Origin: Methylobacterium sp. E-066
GTDB lineage: Bacteria; Pseudomonadota; Alphaproteobacteria; Rhizobiales; Beijerinckiaceae
Assembly (NCBI RefSeq): GCF_022829635.1
Contig: NZ_JAKSYO010000106.1
Location: 25,854-89,853, forward strand
Direction of reading: 5' to 3'
Length of the DNA: 64,000 nucleotides
A program made the translations under genes and the position numbers. The notes below the pieces were generated by a model. It was given only the letters and a program-made list of their open reading frames with translations. It was not told the DNA's origin and did no database searches. Positions 1 through 8,922 of this stretch are shown here, piece after piece. The number at the start of each line of letters is the position of its first letter. Position 1 is the stretch's first letter.

Positions 1-1667
1 TCCTGCGCGAGGGCGCGAAACTCGCCGAGGAAGTTCTTGCCCCGGTGAATCGGGCCGGCGACCTCGAAGGCTGCCGCCGCGAGCCGGACGGCAGCGTTCG
101 GACGCCCACGGGCTTCAAGGCGGCCTACGACGCCTACGCGAAAGGCGGCTGGATGGGCCTCGCGGTCCCGGAGGAATTCGGCGGCCAGGGTCTGCCCCAC
201 ACCGTCAACACCGCGATGCAGGAATTCGCCTCGGGCGCGAACCTCGCCCTCGGAATGTATCCGGGCCTGACCCAGGGCGCGATGGCCGCGCTCTTGGTCC
301 ACGGCACCGAGGCGCAGAAGGCGCTTTATCTCCCAAAAATGGTCGAGGGCGCCTGGACCGGCACCATGAACCTGACCGAGCCGCATTGCGGCACGGATCT
401 CGGGCTCCTGAAGACCAAGGCGGTTCCGAACGGCGACGGCTCCTACAGCCTCACCGGCACCAAGATCTTCATCTCAGCCGGCGAGCACGACCTCGCCGAG
501 AACATCATCCACTTGGTCATCGCCCGGATCGAGGGGGCGCCGGCCGGGACCAAGGGCATCTCCCTGTTCGTGGTGCCGAAGTTCCTGGTGAACCCGGACG
601 GCTCGCTGGGCGCCCGCAACGGCGTGTCCTGCGGCTCCCTCGAGCACAAGATGGGCATCCACGGGAACAGTACCTGCGTGATGAACTACGACGGCGCGAC
701 GGGCTGGCTGGTCGGCCAGGAGAATCGCGGCCTCAACGCCATGTTCGTGATGATGAACGAGGCGCGGCTCGCCGTCGGCGTCCAGGGGCTCGGCCAGTCC
801 GAGGTCGCCTATCAGAACGCCGTCGCCTACGCGAAGGAGCGGCTCCAGGGCCGGGCGCTGACCGGCGCCAAGGCGCCCGACAAGGCGGCCGACCCGATCC
901 TGGTCCACCCGGATGTCCGCCGCACCCTGATGCAGATCCGTGCCTTCAACGAGGCCGCCCGGGCCCTGATGCTCTGGACCGCCCTCCAGGCCGACATCCT
1001 GCACCGCTCGGAAGATTCCAAGGAGCGCCAGACTGCCGACGACCATCTCGGCCTGCTGACCCCGGTGGTGAAGGGCGTGCTGACCGACCGCGGCTTCGCC
1101 AATGCGGTCGAGGCGCAGCAGCTGTTCGGCGGCCATGGCTATATCGAGGAATGGGGCATGTCGCAGTTCGTGCGCGATGCCCGCATCGCCATGATCTACG
1201 AGGGCGCCAACGGCATCCAGGCCATGGACCTGATCGGCCGCAAGCTGCCCAAGGACGGCGGCCGGGCGATGATGGCCTTCCTGGGCGAGGTCCAGACTTT
1301 CCTGAAGGACCACGGCGAGGACCCCGCGATGGCGCCGTTCACCCAGCCGCTCCAGGCCGGGCTGAACGATCTCCAAGGCGCCGTGATGTGGCTGATGCAG
1401 AACGCCTTCTCGAAGCCCGACAATGCCGGCGCTGGTGCCACCGAGTTCATGCACCTCTTCGGTCTCGTGGCGCTCGGCTACATGTGGGCGCGGATCGCCA
1501 AGGCGGCCCAGGCCCGCAACGCCGAGGAGGCCGCCCCCCGCTGGGAGGCCAAGCTCACCACCGGCCGGTTCTTCATGGAGCGGATGCTGCCGGAGACGAG
1601 CCTGCGTCTCGCGCGTATCAAGGCCGGGGCGGAGACCACGATGGCGCTGGCGGACGAGGTTTTTTAG
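1..1667 (+). CDS. Acyl-CoA dehydrogenase (5' end outside window)
   Basis: FAD-dependent alpha,beta-dehydrogenation of an acyl-CoA thioester, feeding electrons to ETF. The frame is open from base 3, so the start lies left of the window; about 555 residues are visible, consistent with the long (about 595 aa) subfamily that has an extra C-terminal domain. Visible signatures are the FAD/substrate-contact segment [13 protein letters not shown] near base 366, the [20 protein letters not shown] block near 1120-1170, and the catalytic-base context [10 protein letters not shown] with the Glu codon at 1200-1202. The last 130 residues form the helical extension. Substrate cannot be told from sequence; DmdC-like or medium/long-chain acyl-CoA are both possible. 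It faces metY tail to tail across a repeat-bearing gap. Confidence 0.93.
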   Translation, partial: LREGAKLAEEVLAPVNRAGDLEGCRREPDGSVRTPTGFKAAYDAYAKGGWMGLAVPEEFGGQGLPHTVNTAMQEFASGANLALGMYPGLTQGAMAALLVHGTEAQKALYLPKMVEGAWTGTMNLTEPHCGTDLGLLKTKAVPNGDGSYSLTGTKIFISAGEHDLAENIIHLVIARIEGAPAGTKGISLFVVPKFLVNPDGSLGARNGVSCGSLEHKMGIHGNSTCVMNYDGATGWLVGQENRGLNAMFVMMNEARLAVGVQGLGQSEVAYQNAVAYAKERLQGRALTGAKAPDKAADPILVHPDVRRTLMQIRAFNEAARALMLWTALQADILHRSEDSKERQTADDHLGLLTPVVKGVLTDRGFANAVEAQQLFGGHGYIEEWGMSQFVRDARIAMIYEGANGIQAMDLIGRKLPKDGGRAMMAFLGEVQTFLKDHGEDPAMAPFTQPLQAGLNDLQGAVMWLMQNAFSKPDNAGAGATEFMHLFGLVALGYMWARIAKAAQARNAEEAAPRWEAKLTTGRFFMERMLPETSLRLARIKAGAETTMALADEVF

Positions 1668-1689
1668 GCCTGGGCTACCCTACCCATTC

Positions 1690-1741
1690 ATCGCATCCTG
1701 AGGCGGTGCGAAGCGACCTCGAAGAACGTCTCCAGCGCTCG
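1690..1741. repeat. Partial copy of an intergenic repeat (CATCCTGAGG family)
   Basis: The segment has CATCCTGAGG, then CCTCGAAG, then CTCCAG, the same order of blocks as in the larger element at 63661-63765. It lies just after the acyl-CoA dehydrogenase stop. The second half of the hairpin seen in the other copy is not recognisable here, so this looks like a decayed half element. Confidence 0.5.
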
Positions 1742-1853
1742 CTGAGCTTCTGAAGGCGTCCTGCTTTGCGAGCGCGTCCCAAAGAAAAGGCGCAGGCGGG
1801 AAATCGCGAGTTACGCGATTTCCGGCCAGACCATTCAGCCGATCACCCCACGT

Positions 1854-1944
1854 CGTCATTGCGAGCGCAGCGAAGCAACCAGGGTAGCGCACGGTCCCAG
1901 AACGTAGCGAATCCCTAGGTTGCTTCGCTGCGCTCGCAATGACG
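1854..1944 (+). repeat. 91-nt palindromic intergenic repeat, copy 1
   Basis: Two arms of about 27 nt are near-perfect inverted complements: left arm CGTCATTGCGAGCGCAGCGA onward, right arm ending GCGCTCGCAATGACG. They flank a spacer of roughly 37 nt that begins CAGGG and ends CCTA. Matching elements occur at 18280-18371 (same orientation) and 53861-53952 (inverted). The transcript would fold into a long hairpin. It sits between two convergent genes. Confidence 0.92.
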
Positions 1945-2020
1945 GGATCGCTACGAGCAGTCCCCAAAATGCTGCGGGAGACAGCCGCCCTGATCACGCT
2001 CGACAGCGGGAAGGCCGCTC

Positions 2021-3301
2021 TTAAGCCCCCAGCGCGCCGTCCAGATCCTCGATCAGATCCGCCGGATCCTCCAGCCCGATCGACAGCCGCACCACTTCCG
2101 GCCCCGCCCCGGCGGCGGATTTCTGGTCGTCGGTGAGCTGGCGGTGCGTGGTCGAGGCGGGGTGGATCACCAGCGAGCGGGTGTCGCCGATATTGGCCAG
2201 GTGCGAGAACAGCTGCAGGTTCGAGACCAGCTTCACCCCGGCCTCGTAGCCGCCCTTCAACCCGAAGGTGAAGACCGCGCCGGCGCCGTTGGGCGTGTAG
2301 CGCTTTGCCAGCGCGTGATAGCGGTCGGTCTCGAGGCCCGGATAGCTCACCCAGGCCACGGCCTCGTGCTGCGCCAAGTGTTTGGCCACCACCAGGGCGT
2401 TGTCGGAATGGCGCTGCATCCGCAGCGGCAGGGTCTCGATGCCGTTGAGGATCAGGAAGGCGTTGAACGGCGACAGGGACGGCCCGAGATCGCGCAGGCC
2501 GAGCACCCGGCACGCGATGGCGAAGCCGAAATTGCCGAAGGTCTCGGCCAGAACCATGCCGGAATATTCCGGCCGCGGCTGGCTCATCATCGGGTAGCGG
2601 GCGTCGCCGGCCCACTGGAACGAGCCGCCATCGACAATCAGGCCGCCGATCGAATTGCCGTGGCCGCCCAAAAACTTGGTGGCCGAGTGCACGACGATGT
2701 CGGCCCCGTGCTCGAACGGCCGGATCAGGTACGGCGTCGCCATGGTGTTGTCGACGACGAGCGGGATGTTGTGCTTTTTTGCGACATCAGACAGCGCCTT
2801 GATGTCGGTGATCACGCCACCCGGATTGGCGATGGATTCACAGAAAATCGCCTTGGTGCGCGGCGTGATCGCGGCCTCGAACGAGGCCGGATCGTCGTTG
2901 TCGGCCCAGGCCACCGACCAGCCGAAGTTCTTGTACGAGTGGTTGAACTGGTTGATCGACCCGCCATACAGCTTGTTGGAGGCGACGAACTCGTCCCCCG
3001 GCTGCATCAAAGCGTGCATGGTCAGGAACTCGGCGGCATGGCCCGAGGCCACGGCGAGCGCCGCGGTGCCGCCTTCGAGCGCGGCGATGCGCTCCTCCAG
3101 CACGGCGTTGGTCGGGTTGGTGATCCGCGAGTAGATGTTGCCGAAGGCCTGGAGCCCGAACAGCGAGGCGGCGTGGTCGACATCGTCGAACACGAAGCTC
3201 GTGGTCTGGTAGATCGGGGTGGCCCGTGCGCCGGTGCTCGCATCGGGCGCGGCGCCGGCATGGATCGCCAGCGTGTTGAAGCCGGGCAGGCGGTCGGTCA
3301 T
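2021..3301 (-). CDS. metY: O-acetylhomoserine sulfhydrylase (Cys/Met metabolism PLP enzyme)
   Basis: A 426-residue PLP enzyme of the trans-sulfuration family, predicted to make homocysteine from O-acetylhomoserine and sulfide in the cytoplasm. The PLP lysine is K209 in [13 protein letters not shown]; the N-terminal IHAGAAPD and TPIYQTTSF blocks and the YSRITNPTN substrate/PLP segment (58-65) are typical of MetY. The start is the ATG at 3301, with GAGGAGG a suitable distance upstream; a longer frame to 3424 exists but the extra 41 residues are not family-like. The two small genes at 3381 and 3622 read in the same direction just upstream, so the three may be cotranscribed. O-succinylhomoserine as substrate (MetZ) is less likely given the length. 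Confidence 0.95.
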   Translation of the reverse strand: MTDRLPGFNTLAIHAGAAPDASTGARATPIYQTTSFVFDDVDHAASLFGLQAFGNIYSRITNPTNAVLEERIAALEGGTAALAVASGHAAEFLTMHALMQPGDEFVASNKLYGGSINQFNHSYKNFGWSVAWADNDDPASFEAAITPRTKAIFCESIANPGGVITDIKALSDVAKKHNIPLVVDNTMATPYLIRPFEHGADIVVHSATKFLGGHGNSIGGLIVDGGSFQWAGDARYPMMSQPRPEYSGMVLAETFGNFGFAIACRVLGLRDLGPSLSPFNAFLILNGIETLPLRMQRHSDNALVVAKHLAQHEAVAWVSYPGLETDRYHALAKRYTPNGAGAVFTFGLKGGYEAGVKLVSNLQLFSHLANIGDTRSLVIHPASTTHRQLTDDQKSAAGAGPEVVRLSIGLEDPADLIEDLDGALGA

Positions 3302-3380
3302 CGTCGGGTCTCCTCCTCGCACCGTCTCGCCTGTATGCCCGCCCGGGAGCGGCGCGCAAGGTTTGCCGAGCGCCGTCGCG

Positions 3381-3593
3381 CTAGTCGTGCGAGGCGCTGA
3401 TATCGACGTGCGGTTGCCCGGCATCGACCAGGGCGCGATCGACGGCCTCGATCGCCAGCAGGGTCCGGGTCAGGTCCTCGGCCATGGAAATTGGGGCGAC
3501 GTCGATTCCGCCCAGCCGCTTGGCGATGGCGTTCCGCTGCCGCGCCAGGGCACCGCGCGCGCGCTTCAGGTCTTCGACCTCGTCCACAGTCAT
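3381..3593 (-). CDS. Small hypothetical protein, 70 aa
   Basis: A 70-residue, mostly helical, charged protein with no cysteine and no membrane segment. The start ATG at 3593 is preceded by AAAGGAT at good spacing, which supports real translation. I do not recognise the family. It lies 79 nt upstream of metY and 28 nt downstream of the next small gene, all on the minus strand. The sequence starts with a heptad-like run (VEDLKRARGALARQRNAIAKR), suggesting a short coiled coil or helical hairpin. Confidence 0.6.
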   Translation of the reverse strand: MTVDEVEDLKRARGALARQRNAIAKRLGGIDVAPISMAEDLTRTLLAIEAVDRALVDAGQPHVDISASHD

Positions 3594-3621
3594 CCGCTAT
3601 CCTTTTCCAGCCCCGGGCCGG

Positions 3622-3864
3622 TCAGTCGCCGGGCGTCCAGTCGATGTTCGGCCGTTGCGCCAGCATCCGGTCGAAATAGTTGGCCACCGCCTGCGCGCCA
3701 TCCGTGTGCATCATCGCGACCGGATGCGCGAGGTAGGCGCGGGCGAGATCCATCGGAATCTGGCCCGCCTGGAGGGCTTTCAGCACCTCGTCGATGAAGG
3801 CGTCGTTGGCCTCGTTGAAATCGCTCGACAGCTTCTTGCGGTCGTTGAGCGCCTTGATCGGCAT
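3622..3864 (-). CDS. Small hypothetical protein, 80 aa
   Basis: An 80-residue soluble protein with an acidic helical start (KALNDRKKLSSDFNEANDAF) and a C-terminal part containing WTPGD at the very end. The ATG at 3864 has AAAGGAC upstream, favouring it over the in-frame ATG at 3972. Family unknown to me. It is the first gene of a possible three-gene minus-strand unit ending with metY; nothing in it suggests a role in methionine synthesis. Confidence 0.6.
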   Translation of the reverse strand: MPIKALNDRKKLSSDFNEANDAFIDEVLKALQAGQIPMDLARAYLAHPVAMMHTDGAQAVANYFDRMLAQRPNIDWTPGD

Positions 3865-4116
3865 GCCGTGTCCTTTGGTGCGGAATCGGGCGGCGCCCAC
3901 GGAAGAGGTCGCGGGCGGTCTTGCAAGTCTCTGTGCCACGTCAAGAAACGGCGGGTTGCATCTGCGCGCCACCGTCTGGTCGAACCGCCGCGCCGATCAG
4001 GTCTTCACCGTCTTCGATTAGTCGATGCAATTTCTACGAGCGTGCGATTGCACACTTAAGTAACCGCGCGGCGCGATGTGTTGGAGCGGAAATCCGACGT
4101 GGCACGTTAATCCACC

Positions 4117-4317
4117 ATGTCGATCGATCTGATACCCGCGCACAGCGTCGAAGTCATTCCCTGCGCGAGCGATCCGCGGTGCTTTCGCTGGATCATCCGG
4201 GCCGGCGGTGGCGCGGTGGTGGAGCACTCGCCCTACGCGTTCGTGACGCAGAACGGCGCCCGCATCTCCGGGGAATGCTGGATCCGCGAACATTTCGCGG
4301 ATGGGATGCGGGGCTGA
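4117..4317 (+). CDS. Small hypothetical protein, 66 aa (possible paralogue of the 51522 gene)
   Basis: A 66-residue protein with the pattern V-x-P, then F-x-W-x-I-R, then A-R-x-x-G-E near the C-terminus. The same spaced pattern occurs in the 66-residue protein encoded at 51522-51722, so the two may be distant paralogues. No signal peptide or membrane segment. There is no convincing Shine-Dalgarno before the ATG, which lowers confidence. It stands alone on the plus strand between minus-strand genes. Function unknown. Confidence 0.55.
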   Translation: MSIDLIPAHSVEVIPCASDPRCFRWIIRAGGGAVVEHSPYAFVTQNGARISGECWIREHFADGMRG

Positions 4318-4476
4318 GCCCACCATCTGCGTTGGATCTTTCCGGACATGCCGGCGGGCTGACGATTTCCGTTCGGCCAAGCCGACGATCCCAGCTTTCT
4401 CCGAACGCATTGCCGCCCGGCCGTTCGGCGCGTTGAGCGAAGCAGTTCGTCATCGGCAAACGAAGGCTCAAAAAGC

Positions 4477-4500
4477 AAAAAACGCCCGTGAGGGCGTTTT
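4477..4500 (-). terminator. Rho-independent terminator of tRNA-Gly
   Basis: On the minus strand the sequence reads AAAACGCCCTCACGGGCGTT followed by a T-rich run. The GC-rich stem has a 4-nt loop and lies about 30 nt beyond the 3' end of tRNA-Gly. It also separates that tRNA from the convergent small gene at 4117. Confidence 0.85.
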
Positions 4501-4528
4501 GCGAAGATCTGGTTGGGAGTTGGAAAAC

Positions 4529-4603
4529 TGGAGCGGGCGAAGGGATTCGAACCCTCGACCCCAACCTTGGCAAGGTTGTGCTCTACCCCTGAGCTACACC
4601 CGC
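4529..4603 (-). tRNA. tRNA-Gly (anticodon GCC)
   Basis: Read on the minus strand, a 75-nt cloverleaf starts GCGGGTGTAGCTCAGGGGTA and ends with an encoded CCA. The acceptor arms GCGGGTG and CGCCCGC pair, with a G-T allowed. The anticodon loop is TTGCCAA between CAACC and GGTTG, giving GCC. The T-arm GGTTCGAATCC is canonical. A strong terminator follows. Confidence 0.97.
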
Positions 4604-4710
4604 TCACTAGTGCCTGGCCGCCTGGACTTGCGTGCCGGCGGCCCCGGCGGCGCTCTCTAAACACCATTCCGCCGGGCGACGCAAGCGTCTCTTTCGCGGT
4701 TCGTGTCGAT

Positions 4711-5175
4711 TCACCAGTCGGGGTCGGGCGGGAGCCCTTGGCGGATCTCCCGGAGCCGGGCCACGGTCGCCCGGGTGGTGCCCTCGGGGAGCGCGTCGGC
4801 CGGGAAGAACCCGACGGCGGCGATCTCCCGGTCGGGGGCCTTGGCCCGCAGCACCGCGAAGGCCGGCAGCACGAACACCGCGACATGGTCCCGGGGCGCG
4901 GCCCCGGCGTTCCGGTAGAGCCCGTGGAGCCGCAGCGGCGCCTCGGCGACGATCTCCGCCTCCTCACGGAACTCGCGCTCCATGGCGGCGGCGGCAGTCT
5001 CGCCGCGCTCGACGCCGCCGCCGGGCAGGTGCCAGCCGCTGACATAGGTGTGGCGGACCAGGGCGACGCGGCCTTCCGCGTCGAGGGCGACGCCGCGCAC
5101 GCCGAGCGTCATGCCCCGGGACGCGAGCGCCCCGAGGTGGAACAGGCGCCGCAGGAACGGCCGGTCGAGGAGCAT
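4711..5175 (-). CDS. Nudix hydrolase
   Basis: A 154-residue protein with one Nudix domain. The Nudix box runs from G53 to E72 (G-x5-E-x7-REF-x-EE); the usual glycine two residues after the EE pair is glutamate here. Family members hydrolyse a nucleoside diphosphate linked to another group, using Mg2+ held by the box glutamates. The WHLPGGGVE context suits a small housecleaning Nudix enzyme, but the substrate is not predictable. It lies 14 nt downstream of the stop of the fumarylacetoacetate-hydrolase-family gene at 5190 in the same direction, so the two are probably cotranscribed. Confidence 0.9.
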   Translation of the reverse strand: MLLDRPFLRRLFHLGALASRGMTLGVRGVALDAEGRVALVRHTYVSGWHLPGGGVERGETAAAAMEREFREEAEIVAEAPLRLHGLYRNAGAAPRDHVAVFVLPAFAVLRAKAPDREIAAVGFFPADALPEGTTRATVARLREIRQGLPPDPDW

Positions 5176-5189
5176 TTTTTGGGACGCGG

Positions 5190-5885
5190 TCAGACGACGT
5201 CGAGGGTGATCTCACCCAGGCCGGCGATCGCCGCAACCATGCGCTCGCCGCGCCGCACCGGGCCGACGCCCGACGGCGTGCCGGTGAAGATCAGGTCCCC
5301 GGGCTGCAGGGTGAAGTAGGTCGACAAGTAGGCGACTTGCTCGGCGACGGACCAGATCATGTCGGCGAGGTCGCCCCGCTGGCGGATGTCGCCGTTCACG
5401 GCCAGCGTGATCGACCCCTTGGCAGGATGGCCGATCGCCGAGGCCGGATACAGCGCGCCGATCGGCCCGGACCCGTCGGCCGCCTTGCCGAGATCCCAGG
5501 GCCGCGACAGCTTCTTGGCCTCGTCCTGGAGGTCGCGCCGGGTCATGTCGAGGCCGATCGCGTAGCCGTAGACGTGGTCGAGGGCCGATTCCACCGGGAT
5601 GTCGCTGCCGCCGCCGGCGAGCGCGGCCACCAGCTCGACCTCGAAATGGTAGTTCTCGGTCTTCGGTGGGTAGGTATGGGGCGTCGGCTCGGCGCCGACG
5701 ATCTGCAGGGCATCGGCCGGCTTCATGAAGAAGAACGGCGGCTCCCGGTCGGGATCGGCCCCCATCTCGCGGGCATGGGCGGCGTAGTTGCGCCCGACGC
5801 AGTAGACGCGGCGCACGGGGAACAGGTCGCTGCTGCCGGCGATCGGCAGGGCGATGCGGGGCGGGTTCTGGATGACGGAGAGCAT
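5190..5885 (-). CDS. Fumarylacetoacetate hydrolase family protein
   Basis: A 231-residue, single-domain FAH-fold enzyme. Expected metal ligands are visible: E82 and E84 in HFEVELVAAL and D113 in GLDMTRRDLQ; the FFFMKPADAL segment (51-60) and FTGTPSGVGPV near the C-terminus are standard. Members act as acylpyruvases, oxaloacetate decarboxylases or C-C hydrolases of aromatic catabolism. The short length resembles human FAHD1 (acylpyruvase/oxaloacetate decarboxylase). The ATG at 5885 was chosen because the upstream frame, though open, has no family similarity. It is divergent from the FAD-linked oxidase at 6021, sharing a 135-bp intergenic region. Confidence 0.93.
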   Translation of the reverse strand: MLSVIQNPPRIALPIAGSSDLFPVRRVYCVGRNYAAHAREMGADPDREPPFFFMKPADALQIVGAEPTPHTYPPKTENYHFEVELVAALAGGGSDIPVESALDHVYGYAIGLDMTRRDLQDEAKKLSRPWDLGKAADGSGPIGALYPASAIGHPAKGSITLAVNGDIRQRGDLADMIWSVAEQVAYLSTYFTLQPGDLIFTGTPSGVGPVRRGERMVAAIAGLGEITLDVV

Positions 5886-6020
5886 CGCAACCTCTGCGGT
5901 GGGGCGCCCTGATCCGGGCGCTTGGCCGTCCCGGGCGTGGATAAGGGTTGTAAGGCGTGCAGGGGCCTGCGCCATCCCGGCGCTTGCAAGGCCCACGCCC
6001 TGGTCTACAAAATTTTGCCG

Positions 6021-7472
6021 ATGATGCCCCCAGCCCTCACCCACGATACGCTGCTCAGCGCCCTGCGCGATTGGCTCGGCGCGCGGCACGTTCTGACGGA
6101 ACCGGAGGACCTCGCCCCCTACCTGGTCGAGAGCCGCAAGCTGTTCACCGGCTCGGCGCTCGCGGTGCTGCGGCCTGGCAGCACCGAGGAGGTCGCGTTC
6201 GCGGTCCGGGCCTGCACCCAGGCCGGCATCGCGGTGGTGCCGCTGGGCGGCAATACTGGGCTCACCGGCGCCGGCATCCCGCAGGGCGGCGTGGTCCTGT
6301 CGCTGGAGCGGATGAACCGCCTGCGCGCGGTCGATCCGGTGGATTCCACGATCACGGTCGAGGCCGGGATGATCCTCTCGGAGGTGCAGGATGCGGCCGA
6401 GCGGGCCGGCCTGCTGTTCCCGCTCTCCTATGCGTCGCGGGGCTCGGCCCGGATCGGTGGCGGCATCGCCACCAATGCCGGCGGCATCGCAGTGCTGGCC
6501 TACGGCAACGCCCGGGATCTCGTCCTCGGGCTGGAGGTGGTGCTGGCCGACGGGCGGGTCTGGAACGGGCTGCGGGCGCTCCGGAAGGACAATGCCGGCT
6601 ACGACCTCAAGCAGCTGTTCATCGGCTCCGAGGGGACGCTGGGCATCGTCACCGCAGCGGTGCTGAAGCTGTTCCCGAGGCAGCGCTCGACCAGCGTCGC
6701 CTTCGTGGGCCTGGATTCGGCGCGCGCCGCCCTCGACCTGTTCGTAAACCTGCGGGCGCGGATGGATCGCGACCTCACGGCCTTCGAGTACCTGCCGCCC
6801 TTCGCCCTGGAGATCGTGCTGCGGCATGTCCCCGGCACGGTCCGACCGCTGGCAAGCGAGCACGGGGCCTACGCTCTGATCGAGGTCTCCTCCGCGCGGC
6901 CGGACGCCGACACCCGGGCCGAACTGGAAGCCGCCCTCGGCGAGGCTTTGGAGGCTGGGGTGATCGCCGACGCGACGATCGGGTCCGGCGGCGCCCAGAA
7001 CACCGCGCTCTGGGCCCTGCGCGAGGGCGTGCCCGAGGCCCAGACCCGGGAAGGCGCCTCGATCAAGCACGACGTCTCGGTGCCGCTTTCGAAGCTGCCC
7101 GATTTCCTGGAACGGGCGAGCGCGGCGTGCATCGCGGCGATGCCGGGACTGCGCCCCTGCGGCTTCGGGCATTTCGGTGACGGCAACATCCACTTCAACC
7201 TGACCCAGCCGCCTGCCCTGGACCGCACGTTGTTCCTGGCGGAATGGGGCCGGTTCAACCGGATCGTCCACGACATCGTGCACGAACTCGGCGGCTCGAT
7301 CGCGGCGGAGCACGGCGTCGGCCTGATCAAGCGCGACGAACTCGCGCATTACGGCGATCCGGTCGGGCTCGATCTGATGCGGCGGGTGAAAGCCGCCCTC
7401 GACCCCGCGAATTTGATGAATCCCGGAAAAGTTCTCCCGAGCCCGGATCATACGCCGTCGACTTTGGCTTAG
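6021..7472 (+). CDS. FAD-linked oxidase, GlcD/D-2-hydroxyacid dehydrogenase type
   Basis: A 483-residue flavoprotein with an N-terminal FAD-binding type 4 (PCMH) domain and a C-terminal FAD-oxidase domain. Diagnostic blocks are VPLGGNTGLTGAGIP, GGGIATNAGGIAVLAYGNAR, and near the end CGFGHFGDGNIHFN and EHGVGLIKRDEL, which in this family contribute metal and substrate ligands. It probably oxidises a D-2-hydroxy acid (D-lactate, D-2-hydroxyglutarate or glycolate) and passes electrons to a carrier such as ETF or quinone. The ATG at 6021 follows ACAAAATTTTGCCG; an upstream frame to 5922 lacks family similarity. No glcE/glcF partners are adjacent, favouring a stand-alone D-lactate or D-2-hydroxyglutarate type. 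Confidence 0.92.
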   Translation: MMPPALTHDTLLSALRDWLGARHVLTEPEDLAPYLVESRKLFTGSALAVLRPGSTEEVAFAVRACTQAGIAVVPLGGNTGLTGAGIPQGGVVLSLERMNRLRAVDPVDSTITVEAGMILSEVQDAAERAGLLFPLSYASRGSARIGGGIATNAGGIAVLAYGNARDLVLGLEVVLADGRVWNGLRALRKDNAGYDLKQLFIGSEGTLGIVTAAVLKLFPRQRSTSVAFVGLDSARAALDLFVNLRARMDRDLTAFEYLPPFALEIVLRHVPGTVRPLASEHGAYALIEVSSARPDADTRAELEAALGEALEAGVIADATIGSGGAQNTALWALREGVPEAQTREGASIKHDVSVPLSKLPDFLERASAACIAAMPGLRPCGFGHFGDGNIHFNLTQPPALDRTLFLAEWGRFNRIVHDIVHELGGSIAAEHGVGLIKRDELAHYGDPVGLDLMRRVKAALDPANLMNPGKVLPSPDHTPSTLA

Positions 7473-7917
7473 GGGGCGAAAGCTGAACCTTTGTGGGGTC
7501 GGGTTTCGACCGCTCTCGGTCACACGGGCAGCTCTCGGCACTTTTCGAAAGCGGTCATTCTTCGGACGTCCAGCCACCTCCGCTTGGGGCGTAAAGCAAA
7601 GACCTCACGCCGGCTTCTCACATGATCGATTCGGCTAGTAGACCACAAGCACTCACCGTCCTCGTAAAAAGCATTTTTTTAGTGATTTTCTTCCATCTCA
7701 TTTTCCGTCTTGATCCGGCAAACCTCTATGTGACTTCATTTCCCGGGAAGTAAAATATATCGACGATTATTAAAATTACTCCATTAGTTGTTTAATAGTT
7801 TCCTCAATCCAATGCTTTACCGATCACATTTTCAAGAACACCGGCACTTGGCTTCAAGCATTACAAAAAATCAGAGACATCTCGCCAAAAAATACCGCGC
7901 AATTGAAGCAATATTTA
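7473..7917. other. Intergenic, turning AT-rich; no gene seen
   Basis: Between the convergent oxidase (stop 7472) and the oxygenase-like gene (stop 7918). A weak hairpin GGTCG/CGACC lies at 7497-7511 without a T-run. From about 7640 the composition drops sharply into AT-rich sequence, marking the left side of the island that includes the next gene. Confidence 0.6.
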
Positions 7918-8922
7918 TCATGAGTTAATCTGCAAATTTAGATACGGCTTCCGTTTCGTAACAATTTTATCGAAGCCTGTTAAATTCTCGCGCCACAAAG
8001 CCGCATCCTGCTGTGTTATGGATAGATCTGAGACCAAATCTTTCATTCTATCAACAGAGAAGGGCGGATTCGGGCAGAAATACGGCGTCAAAGGCTTATT
8101 GGCATAGTAATTAAAAAATAACGCTCGCCGATTTCGCCCTACAGCAGGTTTGCCTCTGTGAAAATACTTGAATGTGTCGCAGAGTATTACAGTCCCTGTC
8201 GGTCCGGTGAAGGACGTGATTTCGAATTTGATCTTGCCTTCGTTTTGAAGATCGATCAATTTTTGCTGCCTAAACCCTCGTAAGTTTTCAAAAACAGGGG
8301 CGTTGTGCTGCAAATGGAGAATTTCTAGCGGACCGTCGTTCTCACCAACATCATTGAGATACACGGCAACCTTAACCATTGGATTGTCTTCACTGTCTTT
8401 ATGCCAAGCTCTCGCGCCTCTTTCTAACCCGTCAGCTACAGTAAAAAATATATCGACGCCGCCATAACCCACGGGAAGCCGCAGATAATGTTCGACGATT
8501 CTCAGCAGCTTAGTATCAAGGCCGGCACGGAAAATCGTTTTAAACTGATCCAATAATAAAGGCTTTGCGGCAAGCAACTTCACGATATCGATATTTTCCC
8601 CGGTCTCAAGATAATTTTTCTCAATCACGTCATAGATGTCATTCGTCGCCGTCTGAAATTTTTCTGACCTAAAGGCTTCAAATATCTCTAAATTCGTCGT
8701 GCAAAACCCTTGCCTGGCCAAACCTTCAGCAAGCAGTGTCTCATCGGTATTTAATACTGATAAATTTTGGCTATGGTGTTGAACAAGATCGATTCTGTGT
8801 CGATCTCTTTTGTTTTTGATCGGTCCTATTGAATAAATGCTATGGACTGTCTTGGAGGGCCACTGCAAAATTCTGTGAATAATCTTTTTTGCAACAATCA
8901 CAATCTTTCGAGCGACGTCCAT
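7918..8922 (-). CDS. Putative Fe(II)/2-oxoglutarate oxygenase, phytanoyl-CoA dioxygenase-like
   Basis: A 334-residue protein in clearly AT-rich DNA. The central and C-terminal parts show a PhyH-like cupin signature: H174-x-D176 in RAWHKDSEDNP for iron, the distal H255 in YFHRGKPA, and an arginine pair R265-R266 in the position that usually binds 2-oxoglutarate. The N-terminal 60 residues are basic, without a signal peptide. Substrate unknown; relatives hydroxylate lipids, small metabolites or natural-product intermediates. Codon use is full of A/T-ending codons, unlike all neighbours, pointing to horizontal acquisition. The ATG at 8922 has only a weak GGTG before it. No biosynthetic partners lie nearby. 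Confidence 0.75.
   Translation of the reverse strand: MDVARKIVIVAKKIIHRILQWPSKTVHSIYSIGPIKNKRDRHRIDLVQHHSQNLSVLNTDETLLAEGLARQGFCTTNLEIFEAFRSEKFQTATNDIYDVIEKNYLETGENIDIVKLLAAKPLLLDQFKTIFRAGLDTKLLRIVEHYLRLPVGYGGVDIFFTVADGLERGARAWHKDSEDNPMVKVAVYLNDVGENDGPLEILHLQHNAPVFENLRGFRQQKLIDLQNEGKIKFEITSFTGPTGTVILCDTFKYFHRGKPAVGRNRRALFFNYYANKPLTPYFCPNPPFSVDRMKDLVSDLSITQQDAALWRENLTGFDKIVTKRKPYLNLQINS

Noticed and set aside
474..1454. Long antisense frame within the acyl-CoA dehydrogenase gene
   Set aside because: Shadow of a strong coding region in GC-rich DNA; low-complexity composition and no family similarity. Similar long shadows inside putA (13688-16120) and the SulP gene were dismissed for the same reason.
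3302..3380. Possible SAM-II riboswitch upstream of metY
   Set aside because: The region is only 79 nt, a normal ribosome-binding site is exposed, and the SAM-II pseudoknot sequences were not found.
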